DNA from: Poronia punctata
Lineage: Eukaryota > Ascomycota > Sordariomycetes > Xylariales > Xylariaceae
DNA: 64,000 nucleotides
Assembly (NCBI GenBank): GCA_022579005.1
Contig: MU401546.1
Coordinates: 78,181-142,180 of the forward strand
Reading direction: 5' to 3'
Shown: positions 39,020 through 48,547 of the stretch, piece after piece
Layout of the letters: every line of letters begins with the position of its first letter
Numbering within the stretch: the stretch's first letter is position 1
The notes under the pieces: generated by a model
The model's database searches: none
What the model saw: the letters and a program-made list of their open reading frames with translations, nothing else
Told to the model about the DNA's origin: nothing
Made by a program: the position numbers and the translations under genes

Positions 39020-39538
39020 ATGTGGCCGTCACTAATGGAAACATTCCAACAATTCCGCCCCCTCACCGAAAACTACCTCACCCACACATCCCACTTAACC
39101 TCCGACGAGCTCGCCGAGCTCGCACTCCTAAGAGACGCCGAGGTGTCCGCCCTAGCCGAAGACCAGCTATTGAGTCTATCCCAACCACGCCCACTCGACC
39201 GCGAGCTGGTCTTCCAATTCGAATCCGTCACATTAGTTGTCAAGACGGGCCTAGCATATCCCGCCTGTGCAGTAACCTGGCGTCTCGAGAACCGAGCCCT
39301 CTCCCTGCTGTCACTTGAAAATCTCCGATCCCAGTTGAGACATATGGCCGATGCCGCAGCCAACTCGACGAATAACGTCTTTCGATGGCGGAATCGTCAC
39401 GTCGAGGGCATCTTCACCCCCGTTCAGGTCGTCTTACGACTAGCTCAGATTACGCGGGAACATGTCGGCCGGCCTTATGTTTACGTCTATGTTCCCGATG
39501 AACCGGATCCTTCAGGGGATAATCAACATGGGAATTAG
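39020..39538 (+). CDS. small protein, possibly RWD-fold
   Basis: A single exon of 172 residues with no intron. It does not match a named family that I can recall. The pattern resembles an RWD domain: an acidic Leu-rich N-terminal helix (LTSDELAELALLRDAEVSAL), beta-strand-like ELVFQFESVTLVVKT, then GLAYPACAVTWRLEN and the helix LENLRSQLRHMADAA. RWD proteins act as binding modules in ubiquitin and translation control, so no reaction is proposed. The first Met is at 39020 and a second at 39035 is equally possible. Codon bias, with C and G preferred at third positions, supports real coding. A diverged copy of its last ~14 codons lies immediately downstream. Confidence 0.6.
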   Translation: MWPSLMETFQQFRPLTENYLTHTSHLTSDELAELALLRDAEVSALAEDQLLSLSQPRPLDRELVFQFESVTLVVKTGLAYPACAVTWRLENRALSLLSLENLRSQLRHMADAAANSTNNVFRWRNRHVEGIFTPVQVVLRLAQITREHVGRPYVYVYVPDEPDPSGDNQHGN

Positions 39539-39545
39539 GGGTCCC

Positions 39546-39629
39546 ATGTATCCTGTTTACGTCTACGCTCCTGACGAGCAGGATACACCGGGGTCCATCA
39601 TGCCCATCCATAAATACCTACCTACTTAA
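39546..39629 (+). pseudogene. diverged duplicate of the preceding gene's 3' end
   Basis: This 27-codon open frame encodes PVYVYAPDEQDTPG, paralleling YVYVYVPDEPDPSG at the end of the upstream protein, in a different frame. Many differences are at third codon positions. It could be a relic of tandem duplication or an alternative last exon; no clear splice signals connect it. Confidence 0.45.
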
Positions 39630-40189
39630 ACAGCGGCATACATACTCATTTCCAACGGATGCGCACCTGTTATTGGGGATGTTCTAGTCTAACGCGTAGC
39701 ATACATATCAGAAGCGCGGTGTAACTGGGAGATGTGGGTTGAGGAAGGCGCCGAGTGTTCTGGAATATGGTGGAATGGAGAGACGTAATATGGGGATGAG
39801 TAATCCCTAGATTAGTTACACAACCTAAAATCCTCTATGGATTACTAAGTGTGACGTCTGCACTCTCATGTATAACCTGGGATTTCTGATCCTCTTCCCT
39901 TGATGTAGATTCTCCGTACTTCTTTTCATATACAAACATGATATTCCGAAAAGAATTTATATATATATATATATATATACCCCACTGTCGTATCTTTATT
40001 TTATCCTTTCCACTGGTTTACTCTATTGATACTAATCTGATTATCTGCTTATCTACAGCTTGACATGCCCGAGTCAATATGTTCAGATTACAAGGTGACG
40101 AGATCCCGCTACGAAATAAAGTACATGTACTCCTCATTATGGAAACCTTTCCTCCCTTGGCTCCCCTGATACCCAAGTACTACGAAGAG
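39630..40189. other. short intergenic region with AT repeat
   Basis: Contains an (AT)n run at about 39959-39979 and the 3' region of the minus-strand 2EXR gene. No gene seen. Confidence 0.6.
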
Positions 40190-41212
40190 CTAAGCGTTGT
40201 TGTCAAGTTGACTTTCATACTCTTGCAAGCTCGGAATGTCCGATACCCTCCCTCGAAAATAATATGGCTCCTCCAAACGGTCTTCGTCATCCTTCGCCTT
40301 GGAGCCGGTGATTGTGAACTCGACCTCGGGCAAATTGGGATCTGAAATGTCGTCGACCACCTTTTCGATAAGCCACCGCAGTGCCACGCAATTAAGGAGG
40401 GGGGGGCGGTGCGAGTCGTGCATTTCCACTACGATTTTCTTCAAGTTGGGAGCCTTGCTGAGTTTCCATATCACACTCTCCATCGGTTCCATCCTCATGC
40501 CGCCGAGTGTAAGAGCAAATACCTGGACTAGCTCAAGGTCTTCTGGGGGCAAGACATCGATCGGTTCTCGACTATCACTATCCCGATCGGCACATAGGAT
40601 GGTAGGATACGCCGCGAGAATCCCACCGCCCCCGTAGATATCCCGAAAAGCCCTTTTGTAATGGGCGGATGCCATGCTGTGAGACTCGTGATTGACCAGC
40701 ATCAGCGGCGGAAAGAGAGATATTGCCCTAGAACCCGAAGGACGAGCAGGACGCCGCTTGACGCATCCGCGGCTTCTCTGACCTCCCCGGTATTCGGTGA
40801 TGGCGAGAGTCACCTCTGCAGGCTCTTCCAGCCCCAACTGCCAAATACGGAGCCGCAGTTCGGGTGGCAGAGAAGGAAATCTATGCAAGACGGGCTGGCT
40901 TTCTAGCCACTCTTGACGCTCTACCCGGCGCTTCGTGTACAGGGCGCGCTTTCGCTCCTCGTACTCCTTTAGGGATGAGCTGCTTTCCCAGAGTTCTTCA
41001 TCCTCGAGGCAGGCTCGTTGGGCAATAGTGCGATAGGTCCCAGGGTGATAGACGTGCTTGATCTGCTTGACTGGTAAAAGTATGGGCTTGCCGAATTGTA
41101 ATGACCGCCGCGGGTTACTCAGAGTCTTGGTCCGCCACATCTCATCGGTAAATGTGTAGCCCGTAGGCTTCTTCAGTGTTAGGCTGCGCAGCCTGTCCGG
41201 TATTGCCTTCAT
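40190..41212 (-). CDS. 2EXR-domain protein
   Basis: A single exon of 340 residues. The signature FPSLPPELRLRIWQLGLEEP at about residues 113-132 is the hallmark of the 2EXR family, which is large and expanded in filamentous ascomycetes. The later LFPPLMLVNHESHSMA fits the second conserved block. The first ~100 residues are basic with an Arg/Glu-rich helix (EYEERKRALYTKRRVERQEW). The family has an F-box-like beginning (PxELRxxIW), but no biochemical role is established and none is claimed. No signal peptide or membrane span. Start is the first ATG of the frame (MKAIPDRLRS). Confidence 0.82.
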   Translation of the reverse strand: MKAIPDRLRSLTLKKPTGYTFTDEMWRTKTLSNPRRSLQFGKPILLPVKQIKHVYHPGTYRTIAQRACLEDEELWESSSSLKEYEERKRALYTKRRVERQEWLESQPVLHRFPSLPPELRLRIWQLGLEEPAEVTLAITEYRGGQRSRGCVKRRPARPSGSRAISLFPPLMLVNHESHSMASAHYKRAFRDIYGGGGILAAYPTILCADRDSDSREPIDVLPPEDLELVQVFALTLGGMRMEPMESVIWKLSKAPNLKKIVVEMHDSHRPPLLNCVALRWLIEKVVDDISDPNLPEVEFTITGSKAKDDEDRLEEPYYFRGRVSDIPSLQEYESQLDNNA

Positions 41213-41809
41213 TTCGAGGGGAGGTTTTGGGGCCGTGGTTAAATGCGAGGTTAATGTATGACTATTGATGGTTATTCATCTATATTTCTATAACATTCTG
41301 ACAGACAAGTGAGAAAACTAATGAGCGCAATAAGGGGCAACAGAAGACCAGGTTAAGTACCTATTCAGGCAAGTTGATGCCTACATGTGCGTGCGGGGTA
41401 GGTGGCATTTAAATCCTACTCATACCTATTCGTATGTCTTCCAAGTATCACTGGCAAGGATTGAAGTCCTAGATATCATAAGAGGAGTCCTAGATTTAAG
41501 ATGGAAAGTTGAGGCTGAACTTAAGTATTAAGCCGTTAAACACTACTTTGACGGCCGTCACACGGCATTTTGCATAAATACAGTAACCTAGGTCCAGTTA
41601 AATACATATAATGTGACACAGAAGGGGACTTTCACTTCTCATTCTCCTTCTTCTTTTTGTACGTATATCCTTTCTATCAAGACTTGGAATTCTGTAGGTA
41701 TATCTATAGAACCTATAAAGTATAAAGATAACAACCCCCCCTCCCCCTTTTCTTTTCTTCTCTTGCCTTGGAACATTGATCCCTACAAAATCAGCTTCTT
41801 CAAATCCAA
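41213..41809. other. intergenic between two minus-strand genes
   Basis: About 600 bp holding the 2EXR promoter and the 3' end of the SDR gene. A C8 run at 41813-41820 overlaps the SDR stop region. Nothing else seen. Confidence 0.6.
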
Positions 41810-42363
41810 TTAACCCCCCCCACTAACACTAATATACTGACCCGTAATCCAACCGCTCAAAGGCGAAGCAACAAGCAAAACCGCATCAGCAATCTCATCC
41901 ACAGTCCCCATCCTCTCCTCCAATCTCGATAGACCCAACAACCTCTTCACTTCCGGATGATCATTCGGAGGCGTCTTATTCGTCTTGGTTAGACCCGGCG
42001 CAATGGTGTTCACTGTGATGCCGTATTCCTTGCCGAACTGTCCATCCCCATGCGTTAGTCTACAAACATACATAAAGAAGTAAAAAAGAAAAAGGGGGGG
42101 AGTGGGAGAAGATACAAACCTCTAAAGCCCAGGTATAAGTAAGCGAATCAAGCGCCGCTTTCGAAGCCGTATAAACAGGCGAATGCAGCCCCATCCGCGA
42201 AAGACACGTGCTGATGTTGATGATTCGTCCGTTACGAGCCATATGAGGGATGGCGGCCTGGACGAGGAAGAATGGTCCGTTGAGATTGGCGCTGAAGACG
42301 GAGGTGATTTCTTCGGGGGATTACTTGTGTTGTTGGTGTCATTGGGGCTATTCCTGCGTTGTT

Positions 42364-42400
<37 letters not shown>

Positions 42401-42821
42401 ACCGTTAGCTAAAGCACCTTCTAGTTCTTTCTTTCTCTCTCTCTACCCTACCCCCCTCTTACCCCAAGACAGAAAGAAAGAAAACCAGAAAAATAAAGAA
42501 AGGGAAAAAAGAATGCTTACCAAGAATATCAATCTTATCCGTCCCAAAAGCAAGCAAAGTCTCCCTGACAAGTCTCTCCGCTTCTTCTTTATCTCCGACG
42601 TCTGCGCGGACGACAGTGGCTTTCCCACCTTCCGACCTGATAGTCTCGGCCACGGAGGCTGCGCCCGAAGCGCTGGAGTCGGAGATATGTAGTTTATGGT
42701 TACGGAACAGCCCGCGGGCTGCGAGGGTTTTGGCTATTGCGCTGCCGATTCCGTTGGGTCGGCCTGAGCCGGTGATTATGGCGACTTTGCCGGTTAGGGA
42801 GAGGTCTTTTGTCGTCGACAT
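41810..42821 (-). CDS. short-chain dehydrogenase/reductase with one-base frameshift
   Basis: Exons 42821-42521, 42365-42120 and 42037-41810 encode a classical SDR of about 258 residues. Exon 1 has the NAD(P)-binding motif VAIITGSGRPNGIGSAIA and VRADVGD. Exon 2 has NNAG, then NISTCLSRMG and the catalytic YTASKAALD (YxxxK). Exon 3 has the post-catalytic AIAPGL-type segment (NTIAPGLTKT) and the GQYISVSGGG end. Exon 2 does not stay in one frame: NNAGIAPMTPTTQV is in one frame and EEITSVFSANLNGPFF in the next. The break lies at a G5 run (plus strand 42315-42319), where one base too many is present. Exon phases confirm exactly one extra base. Substrate unknown. The ATG at 42821 was preferred to one at 42860, whose codons come from an A-rich tract. 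Confidence 0.8.
42367..42398. repeat. T32 homopolymer in SDR intron 1
   Basis: On the coding strand this is A32 directly before the AAG acceptor of the 155-bp intron 1. Its true length is uncertain in any assembly. Confidence 0.9.
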
Positions 42822-43853
42822 TTTTCCTACTTTTTTTTTTTTTTCCCTTTCTTTAGACAAGGTGATATGTTTGAAGGGATATGTATGTAATGTGTCTGAT
42901 GATTTATTGAATGGTTGTTTTTGTCAAGGAATAACACAGTCGTGGGTTTAGGTTAGGTCTTTATATATCTTTATTCTACATGTATAACCAACCCCCTTTC
43001 TTCATGTCATTTACCCTTTGACCTAGGACCGAAAAACCGTCAAGCCCGGATTTCGATTTCTAATCCAAAGAAATAGATCCAGCTGTCACGTATTAGCTAA
43101 AGCCGTATCGAATCAAAGCCAAACAAGAAACAACTTCCGGTGTAGGGGAAAATGTCATGATCGATGTGTATGTATAAGGGGAAGAGGATAGAAACTTGGA
43201 CGAAAAGGGAAATAGGTCGCCTCCTCCGAATCTACAACCAATGTTAAAAGAATGGGCAGACGTCACAAAAAACACCAAAAATTTACCTACCATGTTTCAA
43301 AGCTCAAGTGACCTTACCGGATTTCCGAGTTCCGCGTTTTGCTTCCAATTTCCCTGGGCCGGACAGAAAGATGGATGATCTAAGTAATCATCTCGTAGCG
43401 CAGCCATAACCCCCTCTCCCAACAACATACACTCTTCATCCCGGAGCCGTCCAAACCAAGGGAAAACACATGATGATATCCGATCAATAACATCCTTCCA
43501 GTTCCCTAACCCCACAGTTTCTTCTCATCTCGGCCGCAAGTCTCATATTTACCTTCATCTTTACATCTTCTCGTTCTCGTTCTCCCGTCAAATAAATCCC
43601 CGCAAATGACCAAAAGCCACAATCGTAGCGTAACATCATCATCATTATTATCGCCTACATCTTCTTCCAAAATTTTCAAGAATACCAGTAGGATAAAATG
43701 AAGGAACAGGACCGGGAAAACTATCATATTTCCTCTTAATCATCATCACAATCGCCAAAGCCGCCAACGCACAGGCCGAGGACGTGACCAGATGATGGGG
43801 AAGTGCTAATGCTCGATGAGCAATAGTGTCGAGAAAGAGACTGACGGAAATAC

Positions 43854-43963
43854 TATCTCTATCTCTTTCTCTTTCTCTTTCTCTTTCTCTTTCTCTTTCT
43901 CTTTCTCTTTCTCTTTCTCTTTCTCTTTCTCTTTCTCTTTCTCTTTCTCTTTCTCTTTCTCTG
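43854..43963. repeat. TTTCTC hexanucleotide array
   Basis: About eighteen near-perfect 6-bp units on the plus strand run directly into the assembly gap, so the true length is unknown. Confidence 0.95.
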
Positions 43964-44060
43964 NNNNNNNNNNNNNNNNNNNNNNNNNNNNNNNNNNNNN
44001 NNNNNNNNNNNNNNNNNNNNNNNNNNNNNNNNNNNNNNNNNNNNNNNNNNNNNNNNNNNN
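43964..44060. other. assembly gap (97 N)
   Basis: Ninety-seven undetermined bases follow the hexanucleotide array, as expected where a repeat stopped assembly. Confidence 0.99.
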
Positions 44061-44392
44061 CTTTCCTCGTCGTTCGCCTCGGAGAACCAAACTGCTAGAC
44101 TTTTGAGCTCACCGGATACCCTCGACATCTCTGGTGATAGTGAAAAGGTATCAGAGTCAGAGTGAAGGAATGATGGCGGCAATTTGGGAAGTAGGTCAGT
44201 CTGTAAAGGGTAATGAGGCGGATGGTTCCCTAGTAATGAGCATAGTGACATCGATCCTAGGTTTATTTTTTATTTTTTTCCCTTTCTTAGCAAACTCAAA
44301 GTCTAAGAAGAGAAGGATATGTAGGTCAAGTAAGTAGGTAGGTAACTTACCACATAATCATCAACCTCTCCTGCCCCGATAACATCCCCAAT

Positions 44393-44407
44393 CCCCCCCC
44401 CCCCCCC
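44393..44407. repeat. C15 homopolymer
   Basis: Fifteen consecutive C residues in otherwise unassigned sequence. Confidence 0.9.
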
Positions 44408-45761
44408 GAAAGATCAATCGTACCTCGGTAGACTAGCAAAATGGATTCCCGCCTGACGGAAATCCTGAGGAAGCGAACTGGATGTCCATTTTTTTTTTCT
44501 TAGATTAGAAAAACTCTCCCTCACCCTCTCTCCATCTACCTACTCGTCAGGTTGGAACATACATTATAGCAAATAAACCCAATAATCGCCTTAATAACAA
44601 CCTCTAAACTACTCCCCCCACGCGTTTAGTAGCGAGGGAAAGAATTAATACCTACACCGTAATCCGGAAGCATATCTCCGCCCGCAAACAAATCGAAACC
44701 GATCTCCCGGGGTCACGAGCGAAAGCGTCCCGCAAAGTCGAGTTGTTGACGAGAAGATCCCGGAAAGATGGGGGATTGGCAAGGTGCAAAGGGGAATAAA
44801 AAATATTCTTTCCGTTTTCGTTTCGATGTTGCTAGGTAAATCCATTCATTCAAATCAGTCAGTCAGCTCCAGGAATAAAGGTAAAAAAATAAGACTACTT
44901 ACTTGTCATTCTGTAATCTAGCACAAGAGTCATGGTATACAGAGCAAAAGGATCCATCTCCATCCCCCAACTATCGTATAGAATCTGGAGTGGGTTTTGG
45001 TCCCAGAATAGGCGAAGTATGTCCACCTCCAGATTCTTTTCGCCGCTGGGTACTGTATCATTGTTGTTGTAATCAATCAGCTTGATCACGCAAGCGTCGT
45101 CGAGCGACGAGTGCATCTCCAACGTAAACTGCGTATTATTCCTATTCTTCCGACGCCGCGCCTTGCCGATATCTTTCAATCACGTGTTTCCGAATCTCTT
45201 TACTGGCCTTTCTCGGAACTGCTGCTCTTCTTGTCCTGCGTCGAGTTCACAAACAGGTAACTTTTAAGAAGCCATCTTTGCTGCCAAAGGGTTATGAGAA
45301 TTTGACTCGGCATGAATTGCGCGTAGAAAATAATGTAGGTAAGTAGGTATAGGATGATGTTTTCTGGCTGACTAATACAGAGGTTCAGATCGGCTATTTT
45401 TAGTCCGTTACACATACAGAGTAGGTTAAATAATCGTACGTACTAAATAGTCTACCGGTAACCGGTTTAATATAACACATCCGTACATATCTCCCCCCGA
45501 ATTGATAACTATCCCAGACGAGCGGCGCCGGTATAATTATGGCATCCGTTTCCTGACCATGTGCTCGGTACGTCCCGCTTCTCGGCTCGGGCGCATTTAT
45601 TTCCCTTCTTACTTACCATTAACAGCTACAACTCTGCCACTGAATGCGTCCGGGAGTTTGAAGCAAAACAACCTACATGTAGCCAATAGAGACAGATCAT
45701 GGCCAAGAAAAAAGTCAAACAAAAAAAAGGAAATATCAAAAAAAAGAAGAAAAAGAAAAAG

Positions 45762-45769
45762 AAAAAAAA
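45762..45769 (-). terminator. RNA polymerase III terminator of tRNA-Ser
   Basis: T8 on the minus strand, seven bases after the tRNA 3' end. Confidence 0.8.
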
Positions 45770-45775
45770 CAACAA

Positions 45776-45856
45776 CGACACCTGTGAGATTCGAACTCAC
45801 GCTCCCGAAGGAACGGGCTTAGCAGGCCCGCGCGTTAACCACTCCGCCAAAGTGCC
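45776..45856 (-). tRNA. tRNA-Ser(GCT)
   Basis: An intronless 81-nt cloverleaf on the minus strand, reading serine codons AGC/AGT. The acceptor stem is GGCACTT with AGGTGTC (two G-U pairs) and discriminator G. The anticodon stem is CGGGC/GCCCG around loop CTGCTAA with anticodon GCT. A short variable arm follows, as expected for a class II tRNA, and the T arm is GTGAG-TTCGAAT-CTCAC. The internal B-box is intact and a T8 stop follows. CCA is not encoded, as normal for eukaryotes. Confidence 0.95.
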
Positions 45857-46618
45857 CGGTCACTTGTTTTATGGGTCTTTCTTTCCATCATCAGAGTCTA
45901 TATAACCCATACCCAGCCATATCCAGCAGCAATTACATTGTTTAAGAACAGGTTAAACTTAATTGCATTTGACGTTTTGTTACCAGGTCCATAGGTAGAG
46001 GTGGGCGGCAGGTCAAGTATAGACTTACTATGTGTTGGCATCTTTTATGTATGGTTTCTGTTTGATTATATCTACAAGAAGATCTACTTCGACCTTACTA
46101 AACGTACCCGACTTTCAACTACGAGTATGAGGCCTCTAGTATAGCGGGGTATAGTTCGACAGTGTCACAGCGAACGCGGCGACATGGATTCTGAGGGCAG
46201 TTTTTCATACCTAGACAAGGACTCTCTGTATTGCTTTCTACGTGATATTGGCCTCGTATCCGAAAAAAAATACTGGCCAGTTAAGTCGGATAATCTGAGC
46301 CGGAACATCGTCCGTCCCCCCCTTTTCACTAACACAACAGACATGACTGCAAAAATCAGGTGACTTTTTAACAGAAAGATTTATATATAATTACTTATAT
46401 AATCAAGAATCATATAACGTCCAGCTCCAGCTTTGCCTATACCATGTCATATATACACTAATTACATTAGCCCAATGACCCTGTAAAACCAAATAACCAG
46501 TGGCCGGATAACTGCACAGCTCAATGCCTCATTACACTTGCCGTGAATACCCAAACCAGAGCATAAGGGAAATGCAACAAGATCGTTCCGTGACTCCGTA
46601 AACCCGCCCCTTTATTTT
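45857..46618. other. intergenic, no gene seen
   Basis: About 760 bp between the tRNA-Ser 5' side and the 3' end of the pepsin-like gene. AT-rich; nothing assigned. Confidence 0.6.
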
Positions 46619-48547
46619 TTATGGTCGGAGCTCAGGTGGGCCCAATTCATAGCAGGTAGAGGTACCAGGAAGCTCAGACACCGTGGCAAAGTCCGAGTTT
46701 GTCCGTCCATAGTCCGAGTTGGCCATTGGCGGAGTATCTGCTCCATGATTCGTTGTCGCGTAGGTTCCATAATATTGCTCGGTATGCGCCAGGAACATCG
46801 GTTTCGGAGACTCCGCGCCGTGAGCTCCATAAGAGTGGTTTGAATCGGTAGGTTGCATGAGAATCGGTTTCCCTGGACTCCCGTGGGCGACGGAATCGTA
46901 TCTTGGTTCTACCCCAGACGATTTACCGCTTAGAATTGTCAACCCACAGAATGTCACCGGCCCCTGTGCACTCTTGACGCAACGCCAGAATATAAGCCCC
47001 GCAATGGCTAGTACACCCACCACCGCGCCGACGGCAATACCGGCGATGGCGCCCGACGTAAGGGATGAAGAGTTCGAATCGCTTTCACCATCAGTGTTGG
47101 AGCCTGGATGGGAGGGCTTATTGCTGCTATTGTTGTCATTGTTGCCGTTACTATTGCTATCGGTACCAGTATAATTCCGAGCCTGGTCAGCAGGAAGTGG
47201 TGTCCAGTGTCCTTCCCATGTATCCTTCCAATCCGAGGCCCTCCCTCCGGCAATGCCAAATCGCGCCTTTGTGATGGGTAGAATATTCTTGTCCAAAGTG
47301 TTGGGGCCTGGTGCTTGCGCCATGTAGAAATATCCAAAACCGTTGCCGTTATCGTGGCCGTAATCCTCCGAGATGAATGCATCCTGGAGGAAAGCCCTTC
47401 CAAGTACAAAGTTGCCGTTAGCAGCTCCATTGCAGGGAAAGTAGGGGATCTTAGTCTCGCTCAGGGGCGGCTCGAGTGTCAGATTGAGGTGCTGAAACGG
47501 CACAGAAATGGTTACGTTGATGCCGTCGGCCGACGCGAAAGTGAACGATAGGGCCGATGCTGAGCGTACAATGTTGTTGTAATATGGCGACTCCGTGTCC
47601 CAGAGATACACCCCGAGCTTGGGTGCGTAGTCGATTGGAAGATACGTCTTCATTGCCTCACAAGCAGCTCGAGGCAAGGTGATGTAGGGAGCACATGGAT
47701 CGATACCGACCAAGAGCGGCGGCCCTTGGTCATTAAGCAGAGGGCCGCTGGTAACATTGAACTGGAAAGGAGAGTGGCCATCTATGACATCTATGCTGAT
47801 CTGTGACAGATTAACCGGGCCGGCACCACCTAACGCTCCGAAGACGGTCCCATACGCTCTCGCTGCGTCGTAGCCACCGAAGATTAAGGATGGCGGCGGT
47901 CCTGTTGTCACCGACCCCATATGGAGACTCCAGGAATTCGACGGCGTATCCTGGAACTCGTTCAAGCTGTCTGTTATGTAATGATCTCCTGTCTTGGGGA
48001 ACAGCTCGTCTATCCAACCGGGCACCAAGCCCAGGCCAAGGCAGCCGGCAAAGTACGGGCATTTCTGGCCGCCGGGGTAAATGATTTGTCCTTCATCAAT
48101 CATGCCGACCGTCACGTTTGTGGCGACGCGCCCCGGGGTAACCTCTATGTTTTCCGACAGAAAGCGCCAGGGAGTGTCCGAGTCGTCATCGTAAGCCCAT
48201 GTGAAGAATGGGTTGTTTGTCAAACTCTCCGGCAGCGCTTCCTTGTCGATTGGGCCCGGGTCGTACAGCCCTGCGTCCTCGGCATAGCAGTCCGGGCCTA
48301 TGTTATCGCAGTACGTCCTCGTAAGTAATATCGCTGGTGATAAGCCGCCGCCGGGATATATCGCGATAGGATCTGGTGATTCTCCCACCCTTATCTCGAG
48401 TGCTGGCCATGGTCCATCCGGTCCCAGGTGTTTATCAGACCATACAGCCTCGATAGGCACAGGCCCATCCGCTGCGACAAGAGATCGCGTCAATTGAGAT
48501 ACCCACAAGAATAAGGCCGGTAGCCTTTGACGGTATGCTACAACCAT
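46619..48547 (-). CDS. membrane-anchored pepsin-like protein lacking catalytic motifs
   Basis: A single exon of 642 residues. The N-terminus (LPALFLWVSQLTRSLVAA) looks like a signal peptide. The ectodomain has the layout of an A1 aspartic protease: LHMGSVTTGPPPSLIFGGYD is typical of these proteins, and GIDPCAPYITLP aligns with the second active-site loop and its following strand. However, the first DTG motif is absent (YPGGGLSPAILLTRTYC stands there) and the second reads DPC rather than DTG or DSG. An Asn/Ser-rich stalk, one membrane span (about 500-521, AIAGIAVGAVVGVLAIAGLIFW) and a ~120-residue tail follow. Probably a non-catalytic surface protein. The frame extends upstream to 48667; the ATG at 48547 was chosen because it puts the signal peptide first. 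Confidence 0.8.
   Translation of the reverse strand: MVVAYRQRLPALFLWVSQLTRSLVAADGPVPIEAVWSDKHLGPDGPWPALEIRVGESPDPIAIYPGGGLSPAILLTRTYCDNIGPDCYAEDAGLYDPGPIDKEALPESLTNNPFFTWAYDDDSDTPWRFLSENIEVTPGRVATNVTVGMIDEGQIIYPGGQKCPYFAGCLGLGLVPGWIDELFPKTGDHYITDSLNEFQDTPSNSWSLHMGSVTTGPPPSLIFGGYDAARAYGTVFGALGGAGPVNLSQISIDVIDGHSPFQFNVTSGPLLNDQGPPLLVGIDPCAPYITLPRAACEAMKTYLPIDYAPKLGVYLWDTESPYYNNIVRSASALSFTFASADGINVTISVPFQHLNLTLEPPLSETKIPYFPCNGAANGNFVLGRAFLQDAFISEDYGHDNGNGFGYFYMAQAPGPNTLDKNILPITKARFGIAGGRASDWKDTWEGHWTPLPADQARNYTGTDSNSNGNNDNNSSNKPSHPGSNTDGESDSNSSSLTSGAIAGIAVGAVVGVLAIAGLIFWRCVKSAQGPVTFCGLTILSGKSSGVEPRYDSVAHGSPGKPILMQPTDSNHSYGAHGAESPKPMFLAHTEQYYGTYATTNHGADTPPMANSDYGRTNSDFATVSELPGTSTCYELGPPELRP

Larger units (their letters stand above)
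42822..45775. other. low-complexity gene-poor region with assembly gap
   Basis: Contains the SDR promoter side, a hexanucleotide array (43854-43963), an assembly gap (43964-44060) and a C15 run (44393-44407). A 73-codon minus-strand frame at 45116-44895 (beginning MHSSLDDACVIK) reads somewhat like protein and is followed by a GTAAGT, but no second exon in phase was found, so it is not called as a gene. Confidence 0.5.

Noticed and set aside
42822..42860. N-terminal extension MSKEREKKKKVGK of the SDR
   Set aside because: Encoded by an A-rich leader tract; the internal Met (MSTTKDLSLTGK) fits the SDR family start.
43806..44106. Open frames of repeated KEKEKE or FSFSFS across the gap
   Set aside because: Pure translation of the hexanucleotide array and undetermined bases.
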